Below, piece after piece: positions 28,182 through 36,332 of a stretch of DNA of 61,374 bases. The first letter of the stretch is position 1, and each line of letters starts with the position of its first letter. The notes under the pieces are model-generated. The model had not been told where the DNA came from. It searched no databases and saw nothing but the letters and a program-made list of their open reading frames with translations. Location of the stretch: positions 1-61,374 of the IMG/VR virus record IMGVR_UViG_3300009790_000009. The stretch is one strand, 5' to 3'. Made by a program: the position numbers and the translations under genes. The DNA is from a virus.

Positions 28182-28592
28182 ATGGCATTGACAAAGGCAA
28201 ATGAACTAGCAGAAATAGTAAGACACTTTACATATGATAATAGTAATGCGAAATTTACTACTACTAAGCCAATTGATACAGGAAGAAGAACTGGTAAAAC
28301 ATTTACTGCAGCTTCTACTAATGCGGCTAACTTAGATACTTTCGCACACGCAACATACAGAGGCGCTCAGTATTTTATTATCGTAAAGGCAGGTTCAGAT
28401 TACCACGGAGTCGGCATAAATGTTATACATGATGGTACAAATGCATACTATAACCAGTATGGTGATGTGAAGTCAAGTGGAGACTTGGCTACATTTACGG
28501 CAGATATAAGTGGCGATAACGTCAGAATCCGTATTACTCCTACAAGCGCTAGTGCAACTGCGACGTTCCAGCGAGAACTCGTGGATGTATAA
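28182..28592 (+). CDS. Small fibre-tip-like protein
   Basis: A 136-residue protein starting one base after the previous stop. Residues ~45-136 (TYRGAQYFIIVKAGSDYHGV; YNQYGDVKSSGDLATFTADI) align in pattern with the C-terminal domain of the protein before it, so the gene appears to be a detached copy of that domain with a different ~40-residue N-terminus. It could be a separate fibre tip or a decoration subunit. Confidence 0.6.
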   Translation: MALTKANELAEIVRHFTYDNSNAKFTTTKPIDTGRRTGKTFTAASTNAANLDTFAHATYRGAQYFIIVKAGSDYHGVGINVIHDGTNAYYNQYGDVKSSGDLATFTADISGDNVRIRITPTSASATATFQRELVDV

Positions 28593-28595
28593 ATA
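28588..28595 (+). promoter_or_regulatory. T4-type late promoter TATAAATA
   Basis: An exact match to the T4 late promoter, 32 bases before the ATG of the long fibre gene at 28628. The leader contains GGGGAAAGTGA, also found before the GTG at 15185. Confidence 0.75.
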
Positions 28596-28627
28596 TAGAC
28601 GATACAACTAGGGGAAAGTGATCCAAG

Positions 28628-31600
28628 ATGGCAAATCAAAATTTTAGAGTCAAACACGGTCTAGAAGTAGGCGGCGTAGAGATAGCAAATAGCTCTGGAG
28701 CCGTTAATGCTTCAAGTTTACCAGCATCAGGTGTTACAGCAGCATCATATGGTAATACTACAAAGATAGCAAAATTAACTGTTAACGCAAAAGGTTTAAT
28801 AACTGCGGCAGAGGATGTCACTCCAGGTGGAATGGTATCAGATTTTGATTATACTGCTGCTAATACAACATATACATTAGTAACTGGTGGTGGAACTTAT
28901 GCACAAACAATTCCAGTAGCTAACTCAACTGTAAGAGGTTTAGTAGCTTTAGCTAATGGTATAAGTGCTAACGCAACTGGCTATTTAAATGTATTAGCTG
29001 GTAACTCACAAGTCGTATCGAATACAACAGGTGTATGGATTGCAGAAGGCAATATAGACATACACAACTTATCAGGCTATGTAGCCAACGAAAATATAGA
29101 TCATTCAAGTGTTAATATAACAGCTGGAAATGGTCTAACAGGTGGTGGAGATATATCGGCCACAAGAACAGTATCAGTAAATGCTAATAATGGTATTACA
29201 GTAAATTCAACTGGTACATTCGTCAGATCAGGAACAGGAACAACTGTTAACTCTACTGGTGTTCATATTGGACAAGCAGTAGGAACTACATCTGACGTAG
29301 AATTTAGAGACTTAACTATATCTGGTAATTTAACCGTAACAGGTACACAGACAACAGTTAATACAACTAACATGATAGTAAACGATGCTATCATTACTCT
29401 CGCTTCAGGACAAACAGGAACTCCTTCATTAGATTCAGGATTTGAAGTAGAACGTGGATCCGCAGCCAATGCCCTATTCTATTGGGATGAGTCAACAGAT
29501 AAATGGACTCATAAGTTAGCTGGTGGAACCGAATATAAATTCTTTACTAAAGCAGAAGATATCGCTTTAGGAACAGATACTTCAGGTAATTATATGACAG
29601 ATACTTCTGCCGGTAACGGTATGTCAGTATCTCATACTCCTGGTGAAGGATCAACAGCAACAGTAACAGTTAATGCACAAACAGGTTTAACTGCTAACTC
29701 AACTGGTTTATATACCAATGATGGTGAAATAGATATTCACAGTCTTTCAGGTTATGTTGCAAATGAACATATAGATCATAGTTCAGTATCAGTTACTGCA
29801 GGTAACGGTCTAGAAGGTGGTGGTACAATTGCTGCTACTAGGACAGTTGCAGTTTTAGCTAATACAGGTATTACATCTAACTCAACTGGTGTATTCACTA
29901 AAGATTCAGAAATAGATCACGATAGTTTATCTAACTTCGTAGCTAACGAACATATAGATCATAGTAGTGTTACTATGACAGCTGGTAATGGTTTAACAGG
30001 TGGTGGTACAATTGCTGCTACTAGAACATTAGCAGTAAATCCAGGTACAACATCTCCATTTATAGCTAACTCAACAGGATTGTGGTTAAAAGCTAACACA
30101 GGTATTGTTGCTAACTCATCCGGTGTCTTTGCAGGATCCGGTGGTATTGTTCATGATGACTTATCTGGATTCGTAGCTAACGAACATATAGACCACTCAG
30201 GTGTTGATATAACAGCTGGTAATGGTTTAACTGGTGGCGGTGATATTACAGCTACTAGAACATTAGCAGTAGAAGCTAACACAGGTATTGTTGCTAACTC
30301 TGATGGTGTGTTTGTTAATGCTGGCCAAGTAGATCACGATGGTTTATCTAACTTCGTGGCTAACGAACATATCGATCACAGCACAGTATCTGTAACCGCA
30401 GGTAATGGTTTATCTGGTGGTGGCACTATAGCAGCTACTAGAACATTAGCGGTAGTTGGTAATACTGGTATTACATCTAATTCAACTGGTGTATTCACTA
30501 ACGATTCAGAAATTGATATACATAGTCTTTCAGGATACGTAGCCAATGAGCATATAGATCATAGTAGTGTTACTATGACAGCTGGTAATGGTATAACTGG
30601 CGGTGGTACAATCGCTGCTACAAGAACATTCGCAGTAGAAGGAAATACAGGTATTACTGTAAGTAGTGATGGTGTATTTACAAACGATAGTGAAATTGTT
30701 CATGATAGTTTAAGTGGCTTTGTAAGTAATGAGCATATAGATCACTCGAGTGTTAGCGTAACTGCTGGCAATGGATTATCTGGTGGTGGAGATATAACTA
30801 CTACTAGAACAATAACTGTTAAAGCTAATAATGGTATTTCAGCAAACTCATCTGGAGTCTTTGCAAAGGTTGGATCATCATTAGTAGTTAACTCAACAGG
30901 TATTCATACACCTCAGGCTTTAAGCACAACAGATAACGTACAGTTTAACGATTTAACAGTAGCTGGTAACTTAACAGTATCAGGTGCTACAGTAACAATT
31001 GATGCAACAACATTATCAGTTAATGATAATATAATCACACTTTCATCCGGTCATTCAGGTGCACCTTCAGCAGACGCAGGTTTATCTGTTAATAGAGGAT
31101 CCTCTGCTAATGCAGAACTTTATTGGGATGAATCGACTGATAGATGGACACACAAATTAGCTGGTGGATCTGAATATGCTGTTCACACAAAAGCAAATGA
31201 TATTGCTTTAGGAACAGATACTTCAGGTAACTATGTTGATAATGTCACAGCTGGAGTTGGTCTTGCAGTAACAGGATCAGCAGGAGAAGGTTGGGAACCA
31301 GCAGTAGCAGTAGTAGCCAATACTGGTATTACAGCTAACTCAACAGGTATATTTACAAACGATTCAGAAATTGATATACACAGTTTATCCGGATATGTAG
31401 CTAATGAACATATAGATCATAGTGGAGTTACAATAACCGCTGGTAATGGTTTATCAGGTGGTGGAGATATAACTGCTACTAGAACATTAACATTACAAGC
31501 AAACAATGGTTTAGTTGCCAACTCAACTGGTGCCTTTGTAGTAGCCGGAACTGGAGTAACAGTAAATTCAACAGGTGTTCATATCGGTCAATCTGTAGGC

Positions 31601-31711
31601 ACAGGTGACGATGTAACATTTAACAACGTAGATGTCGATGGAGACCTAAGAGACGGCTCAAACAGAGTATTTAAGGTTTACAATTCAAGTGGCACGGTTG
31701 TATGGGGGTAA
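28628..31711 (+). CDS. Long tail-fibre protein with AGNGLTGGG repeats
   Basis: A 1027-residue protein with a short N-terminal attachment region (NFRVKHGLEVGGVEI). About seven ~50-residue repeats follow, built from SLSGYVANEHIDHSSV, TAGNGLTGGGTIAATRTLAV and NTGITSNSTGVF. Two related blocks (VNDAIITLASGQTGTPSLDS with YWDESTDKWTHKLAGG, and a second copy near 31030-31180) punctuate the array. The C-terminal tip is VFKVYNSSGTVVWG. This is the architecture of trimeric long tail fibres. It is the last fibre gene before the neck genes and has its own late promoter. Receptor unknown. Confidence 0.75.
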   Translation: MANQNFRVKHGLEVGGVEIANSSGAVNASSLPASGVTAASYGNTTKIAKLTVNAKGLITAAEDVTPGGMVSDFDYTAANTTYTLVTGGGTYAQTIPVANSTVRGLVALANGISANATGYLNVLAGNSQVVSNTTGVWIAEGNIDIHNLSGYVANENIDHSSVNITAGNGLTGGGDISATRTVSVNANNGITVNSTGTFVRSGTGTTVNSTGVHIGQAVGTTSDVEFRDLTISGNLTVTGTQTTVNTTNMIVNDAIITLASGQTGTPSLDSGFEVERGSAANALFYWDESTDKWTHKLAGGTEYKFFTKAEDIALGTDTSGNYMTDTSAGNGMSVSHTPGEGSTATVTVNAQTGLTANSTGLYTNDGEIDIHSLSGYVANEHIDHSSVSVTAGNGLEGGGTIAATRTVAVLANTGITSNSTGVFTKDSEIDHDSLSNFVANEHIDHSSVTMTAGNGLTGGGTIAATRTLAVNPGTTSPFIANSTGLWLKANTGIVANSSGVFAGSGGIVHDDLSGFVANEHIDHSGVDITAGNGLTGGGDITATRTLAVEANTGIVANSDGVFVNAGQVDHDGLSNFVANEHIDHSTVSVTAGNGLSGGGTIAATRTLAVVGNTGITSNSTGVFTNDSEIDIHSLSGYVANEHIDHSSVTMTAGNGITGGGTIAATRTFAVEGNTGITVSSDGVFTNDSEIVHDSLSGFVSNEHIDHSSVSVTAGNGLSGGGDITTTRTITVKANNGISANSSGVFAKVGSSLVVNSTGIHTPQALSTTDNVQFNDLTVAGNLTVSGATVTIDATTLSVNDNIITLSSGHSGAPSADAGLSVNRGSSANAELYWDESTDRWTHKLAGGSEYAVHTKANDIALGTDTSGNYVDNVTAGVGLAVTGSAGEGWEPAVAVVANTGITANSTGIFTNDSEIDIHSLSGYVANEHIDHSGVTITAGNGLSGGGDITATRTLTLQANNGLVANSTGAFVVAGTGVTVNSTGVHIGQSVGTGDDVTFNNVDVDGDLRDGSNRVFKVYNSSGTVVWG
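29040..31490 (+). repeat. In-frame fibre repeats (EHIDHSSV / AGNGLTGGG)
   Basis: Roughly 150-base units encoding the EHIDHS-AGNGLTGGG-ATRT-NSTGVF module recur through the gene, with a few shortened units. DNA-level identity between some units is high (for example around 29750-29990 and 30540-30640). Confidence 0.75.
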
Positions 31712-31714
31712 TTA

Positions 31715-32461
31715 ATGGCGCTTCCCGCGAGTAGAACAGCTTTTAAAGAATATTGTTTAAGGAAGCTTGGTTATCCAGTTATTGAAATTAACGTAGAGGA
31801 TGATCAATCAGAAGATAGAATAGACGAAGCTTTATCTTTTTATTGGGACTATCACTTTGATGGATCCGAAAGAACTTTCTATAAATGGACAATTACAGAT
31901 GATGATATTGCAAACAAATATTTAACTGTACCAGAAAATATTATTGGTGCTGTTAGAATATTTGATATTGGTGATGCTCTTTCTACAAATAATTTATTCA
32001 ATATTAGATATCAGATCGCATTAAACGATCTATATGATTTAACTTCTTTTAATCAATCATTAGTAACATATTATACTAATATGATGCATATTAGATTTAT
32101 AGAAGAAATATTAGTTGGTAGACAACCAATTAGATATAATAGACATATTAATAAACTATATGTTGATATGGATTGGGATAAGATGCAAGCAGGCGAAAAG
32201 ATTATTGCTGAGTGTTATCAAATAGTAGATCCTGATACTTATACAGATGTATGGAAAGACAGATGGTTGCAGAATTATGCAACTGCTAAAATAAAATTTC
32301 AATGGGGATCTAATCTATCAAAGTTTGAAGGTCTTCAATTGCCAGGTGGTGTACAATTTAATGGTACTAAAATACAGGATGATGCATTGCAAGAAATTGC
32401 AAAGTTAGAAGAGGAGATGCTTGTATCCTATAGCTTACCTGTAACAGATATGATAGGATGA
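31715..32461 (+). CDS. 13: Neck protein gp13
   Basis: A 248-residue protein matching the T4-like neck protein gp13 in sequence pattern (FKEYCLRKLGYPVIEINVED; DRIDEALSFYWDYHFDGSER; EKIIAECYQIVDPDTYTDVW) and in order, directly before gp14. T4 gp13 has 309 residues; this shorter form is usual in marine relatives. With gp14 it completes the head after packaging and forms the collar to which the tail joins. A GGGGG ribosome-binding sequence overlaps the end of the fibre gene. Confidence 0.88.
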   Translation: MALPASRTAFKEYCLRKLGYPVIEINVEDDQSEDRIDEALSFYWDYHFDGSERTFYKWTITDDDIANKYLTVPENIIGAVRIFDIGDALSTNNLFNIRYQIALNDLYDLTSFNQSLVTYYTNMMHIRFIEEILVGRQPIRYNRHINKLYVDMDWDKMQAGEKIIAECYQIVDPDTYTDVWKDRWLQNYATAKIKFQWGSNLSKFEGLQLPGGVQFNGTKIQDDALQEIAKLEEEMLVSYSLPVTDMIG

Positions 32462-32467
32462 TAAAGC

Positions 32468-33223
32468 ATGGCCAGAAGCAACTACTTTCAAAACTATCAA
32501 GCTAGTGGTGAGACTCGTTTAATAGACGATCTCATTATTGAGGCTATAGGCATATATGGCCAAGAAGCCTTCTTCCTACCTAGAACGGTAGTTAATCAAG
32601 ACAACCTATTTTCCGAAGATACTATTTCACAGTTTGCGGGTGCATATCCGTTAGAGATGTATATTAAGGATGTTGAAGGGTTCTCTGGTGAAGGTGATTT
32701 CTTATCTAGATTTGGTTTAGAAATTAGAGATCAGATAACAATGTCTATCTCTAGAAGAAGATTTGGTGAAGAAGTAACAGAATGGGATACTTCAATAACA
32801 AGACCAAGAGAAGGTGATTTAGTTTATCTTCCTTGGATTAAAGGATCCTTACCGTCAGCAATAGGTGCTTTATTTGAAATCAAGTATGTAGTCCATGATG
32901 CACTATTCTATCAATTAGGGGATTTATATACTTATGATATGACCCTAGAAAGATTCGAATATAGTGATGAGAGATTAGATACAGGATTAGAATTAATTGA
33001 TAATATTGAAGTAGATGAATCTCAATCTTATCAAATAACTAAAGCGCAATTAGCAACAGAGACAGGAGCCATTATCGCAATGGAGAATGGCACATATTTA
33101 ATTAATGATAATTATTCTAAACGATTAGTAGATAAGGATGATGATTCAGATTTCTTCCAAAGCGGTGGATCTGGATTCATAGACTTCTCAGAAATAAATC
33201 CGTTTAGTGAGGGAACATTTTAA
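32468..33223 (+). CDS. 14: Neck protein gp14
   Basis: A 251-residue protein, close to the 256 residues of T4 gp14, with recognisable segments ([51 protein letters not shown]). It is part of the head-completion/neck complex with gp13. It lies six bases after gp13 and its stop overlaps the start of the acyl carrier protein gene (TAATG), breaking the gp14-gp15 adjacency of T4. Confidence 0.88.
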   Translation: MARSNYFQNYQASGETRLIDDLIIEAIGIYGQEAFFLPRTVVNQDNLFSEDTISQFAGAYPLEMYIKDVEGFSGEGDFLSRFGLEIRDQITMSISRRRFGEEVTEWDTSITRPREGDLVYLPWIKGSLPSAIGALFEIKYVVHDALFYQLGDLYTYDMTLERFEYSDERLDTGLELIDNIEVDESQSYQITKAQLATETGAIIAMENGTYLINDNYSKRLVDKDDDSDFFQSGGSGFIDFSEINPFSEGTF

Positions 33224-33438
33224 TGATAGAAAAAATATTAGCAGAGCAGCTTGGCATTAGCGAAGATGCAATTAAAGACGAATCTAACTTTATGGAAGAT
33301 TTAGGTGCGGACTCATTGGACATTGTTGAATTAGTAATGTCTATAGAAGAAGAATTTGATATAGAAATATCTGATGATGAAGCAGAAACAATAAAAACAG
33401 TTAAAGATTTAAAAGAACATATTGAGGCTTATTCCTAA
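33223..33438 (+). CDS. acpP: Acyl carrier protein
   Basis: A 71-residue, strongly acidic, four-helix acyl carrier protein. The prosthetic-group motif [12 protein letters not shown] is intact, with Ser31 as the expected 4'-phosphopantetheine site. Helix 3 and 4 patterns ([24 protein letters not shown]) are also canonical. It overlaps gp14 upstream and gp15 downstream by one base each, so it is co-translated with late neck genes. In bacteria ACP carries acyl chains for fatty-acid, lipid A and related synthesis. Why a phage makes it with virion proteins is unclear: it could feed lipid metabolism, divert a host acyltransferase, or have been recruited as a structural or assembly factor. Confidence 0.92.
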   Translation: MIEKILAEQLGISEDAIKDESNFMEDLGADSLDIVELVMSIEEEFDIEISDDEAETIKTVKDLKEHIEAYS

Positions 33439-34271
33439 TGTTCGGACAGAAGTTTTACAACGGAGTTATTCGTAAGTATGTTATATACTTTGGAACCCTA
33501 TTTAATCAAATAGAAATTGATAGAGTAGATGGTTCAGGTGATACCATACAGAATATTCGTGTGCCTATATCATATGGGCCAAGGCAAAGCTTCATAGAAA
33601 GACTTAATGTAGATCCTAACCTCGATAGACAAGTAGCAGTACAATTACCTAGAATGTCATTTGAAATGTCTAACATGCAATATGCACCTGAAAGAAGATT
33701 GAACCCAGCTAGAAAATTATATCAAGTTAAGTCAGACGACACACATAGATTTAAATCAACATTCACTCCAACACCTTTTGATATTAACTTTCAATTATCA
33801 ATTGCGGTTAAGAACGCAGAAGATGGAGTTAGAATATTAGAACAAATATTACCATTCTTTACACCTGAGTATACTGCGACATTAAAGTTATTAGATGACT
33901 TTGATGTTAAGATGGATATACCAGTTGTATTTCAATCATTAACGTCTGAAGACACATATGAAGGTGATATGGAAACGCGAAGAGCATTAATACATACTTT
34001 AGACTTTATTGTTAAAGGATATATATTTGGTAGAGTATCTGATCAAGGCGGATTAATTAGATCTGCTAATACACAATTCTTTGTTGATACAACAGCGAAT
34101 GGTGCATTTACTTTAGACGGATCCGATCCATCATCTAAGGTGGTTATCAAACCAGGTCTAGATGCAAATGGCAATCCTACAAGTAATTCTAGTGTTAGTA
34201 TAAATACTAATAGTATTAACGCCAATGATAATTTTGGTTATATAAGTGAGAAGACGGTAGAAAATGGATGA
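33438..34271 (+). CDS. 15: Tail sheath stabiliser/completion protein gp15
   Basis: A 277-residue protein (T4 gp15 has 272) with the conserved opening GQKFYNGVIRKYVIYFGTLF, the central QLPRMSFEMSNMQYAPERRL and DFIVKGYIFGRV. In T4 it forms the hexameric ring terminating the tail and joining the neck. The C-terminal ~60 residues are Asn/Ser-rich. It overlaps the ACP gene upstream and gp16 downstream. Confidence 0.9.
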   Translation: MFGQKFYNGVIRKYVIYFGTLFNQIEIDRVDGSGDTIQNIRVPISYGPRQSFIERLNVDPNLDRQVAVQLPRMSFEMSNMQYAPERRLNPARKLYQVKSDDTHRFKSTFTPTPFDINFQLSIAVKNAEDGVRILEQILPFFTPEYTATLKLLDDFDVKMDIPVVFQSLTSEDTYEGDMETRRALIHTLDFIVKGYIFGRVSDQGGLIRSANTQFFVDTTANGAFTLDGSDPSSKVVIKPGLDANGNPTSNSSVSINTNSINANDNFGYISEKTVENG

Positions 34272-34668
34272 TAAAATTGGTAAGTTTCTTGAACTAGATC
34301 CTTTAGAACAAGATATATCAAAAGCAAAAGATATAGTAAAGGACTCTAAAATAGACAATGACTTTGAATATGCACGTGGTAATTTATACCAAGTTGTAGA
34401 ACAAGGAAGTCATGCGCTCGAAGAATTATTGCAAGTAGCGCAAGCAAGTCAACACCCCAGAGCATTTGAAGTAGTAGCAACATTAGTTAAAGTATTGGCT
34501 GACGCCAATATGACCTTAATGGATTTAACTAAGAAGAAACAAGATATAACAAATGAATCTGGTAAAGGACCCAACACAGTTAATAATACTTTGTTCGTTG
34601 GATCTACCGGCGAGCTCCAAAAATTAATCAAGAAGCAAATAAAAAATGTCGACAGCACAACAAATTAA
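34264..34668 (+). CDS. 16: Terminase small subunit gp16
   Basis: A 134-residue, mainly helical protein in the gp16 position. The central coiled-coil region (DFEYARGNLYQVVEQGSHAL; HPRAFEVVATLVKVLADANM) matches T4-like small terminases, which form rings and regulate gp17 during packaging initiation. It overlaps gp15 by 8 bases and gp17 by 23 bases, suggesting translational coupling. Confidence 0.87.
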   Translation: MDDKIGKFLELDPLEQDISKAKDIVKDSKIDNDFEYARGNLYQVVEQGSHALEELLQVAQASQHPRAFEVVATLVKVLADANMTLMDLTKKKQDITNESGKGPNTVNNTLFVGSTGELQKLIKKQIKNVDSTTN

Positions 34669-36265
34669 AGAGAATTATCTAGGTAATCCTAATTTAAAAC
34701 GAGCTAATATACCACAGGAGTTTACTCCGGAGCAGGTAGAAGAGTTTGTTAAGTGTTCACAGGATCCTCTTTATTTTATACAAGAGTATATTAATATTGT
34801 CAACATTGATGAGGGCTTAATAAAATTTGAGCCTTATGATTTTCAAAAAGAAATAATAGAATTAGTCAAAGACGAAAGGTTTGTCATATGTAAAATGCCT
34901 AGACAGACCGGTAAGACAACTACTATATGTGCAGTCTTACTTTGGTATATGATGTTCACAGAGAGCTTTAACATAGCTATACTCGCGCATAAGAGCTCAC
35001 AATCGCGAGATATTCTTGGACGTATACAGTTGGCATACGAACACTTACCGCGATGGTTACAACTAGGTATAGTAGAGTGGAACAAAGGTAATGTAGAGTT
35101 AGAGAATGGATCTAAGATCCTAGCAGCTTCTACATCAGCATCGTCTATTAGGGGTGGATCATTTAACCTAATATACTTAGATGAGTTTGCTTTTGTCCCT
35201 ACACATGTACAAGAAGAATTCTTTGCTTCTGTATATCCTACGATATCTTCTGGTCAATCATCAAAGGTATTAATCACATCTACGCCTAATGGTTTAAATT
35301 TGTTTTATAAACTATGGCATGATAGTGAAGAAAACTTAAACGAATATAAAAGAATAGATGTTCATTGGTCAGATGTTCCTGGTAGAGATAAGGAATGGCA
35401 AGAACAGACTATAAGAAATACAAGTGAAGAACAGTTCAGACAAGAGTTTGAATGTGAATTTATAGGATCGACTAATACGTTAATTAGTCCTAGTGTATTA
35501 AAAAGGCTGGTTTATGAGAAACCTGTTACTCAGAATGAGCATGTTAGAGTGTATGATGAACCGAAGCCAAAACATATATATACTATAGTTGTTGATACTT
35601 CTAGAGGTGTTAATCAAGATTATTCTGCATTTGCAGTAATAGATGCAACAGAGTTACCACATAAGGTAGTATGTTGTTATCAGAATAATGAAATATCACC
35701 AATGCAGTATCCACAAGTTATACAAGGATTTGCTAAATCATACAACGAAGCGTTTGTTTTAGTAGAGTCAAATGATATTGGAATGGCAGTGGCAGAGTCA
35801 CTACATTCCGAATTAGAAGTAGATAATGTATTAATGTCTGCTGCTAGAGGAAGAGCTGGTCAGGTGTTATCTTCTGGATTTGGGGGTGTAGGCCAACAAT
35901 ATCTTGGAGTTAGAACAACTAAACAAGTAAAACGTAATGGTTGTTTACATCTAAAAACAATTATTGAGAAAGATCAGCTTATTATTAATGATTACAAGGT
36001 GCTAGAAGAATTAACACACTTTGTACAAAAGGGGGAGTCTTACGAAGCCGAAGGTGGGAACCATGACGATTTAGTCATGTGTTTAGTATTATATGGTTGG
36101 CTTTGTGTTCAAGACTACTATAAAGAGCTTATAAGCTCAGACATAAGAAAGCATATACAGGATCAGAACGCGAAAATTGTAGAAGATGATATGATCCCGT
36201 TTGGATTTGTTAATGACGGTGTTGAAGAATTACCTGAAGGATATGCCCAAGAAGGCAGTTGGTAA
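34646..36265 (+). CDS. 17: Terminase large subunit gp17 (ATPase-nuclease)
   Basis: A 539-residue packaging motor. The Walker A motif is MPRQTGKTT (residues 84-92) and Walker B with catalytic Glu is LIYLDEFAF (175-183), followed by a coupling motif ITSTPNG (210-216). The C-terminal RNase H-like nuclease shows VVDTSRG (Asp317), VESNDIG and GNHDDLVM, the usual acidic metal ligands. It translocates DNA into the prohead through the gp20 portal and makes the headful cut. The start ATG 34646 lies inside gp16. Confidence 0.95.
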   Translation: MSTAQQIKENYLGNPNLKRANIPQEFTPEQVEEFVKCSQDPLYFIQEYINIVNIDEGLIKFEPYDFQKEIIELVKDERFVICKMPRQTGKTTTICAVLLWYMMFTESFNIAILAHKSSQSRDILGRIQLAYEHLPRWLQLGIVEWNKGNVELENGSKILAASTSASSIRGGSFNLIYLDEFAFVPTHVQEEFFASVYPTISSGQSSKVLITSTPNGLNLFYKLWHDSEENLNEYKRIDVHWSDVPGRDKEWQEQTIRNTSEEQFRQEFECEFIGSTNTLISPSVLKRLVYEKPVTQNEHVRVYDEPKPKHIYTIVVDTSRGVNQDYSAFAVIDATELPHKVVCCYQNNEISPMQYPQVIQGFAKSYNEAFVLVESNDIGMAVAESLHSELEVDNVLMSAARGRAGQVLSSGFGGVGQQYLGVRTTKQVKRNGCLHLKTIIEKDQLIINDYKVLEELTHFVQKGESYEAEGGNHDDLVMCLVLYGWLCVQDYYKELISSDIRKHIQDQNAKIVEDDMIPFGFVNDGVEELPEGYAQEGSW

Positions 36266-36283
36266 TATTAAGAACAGTAGTCT

Positions 36284-36291
36284 TATAAATA
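36284..36291 (+). promoter_or_regulatory. T4-type late promoter TATAAATA
   Basis: An exact match in the 67-base gap between gp17 and gp18, 41 bases before the gp18 start, which has an AAGGAG ribosome-binding sequence. Confidence 0.8.
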
Positions 36292-36332
36292 TATCCAAAC
36301 AGTTTATATGACATTTATAAAGGAGACAAAAA

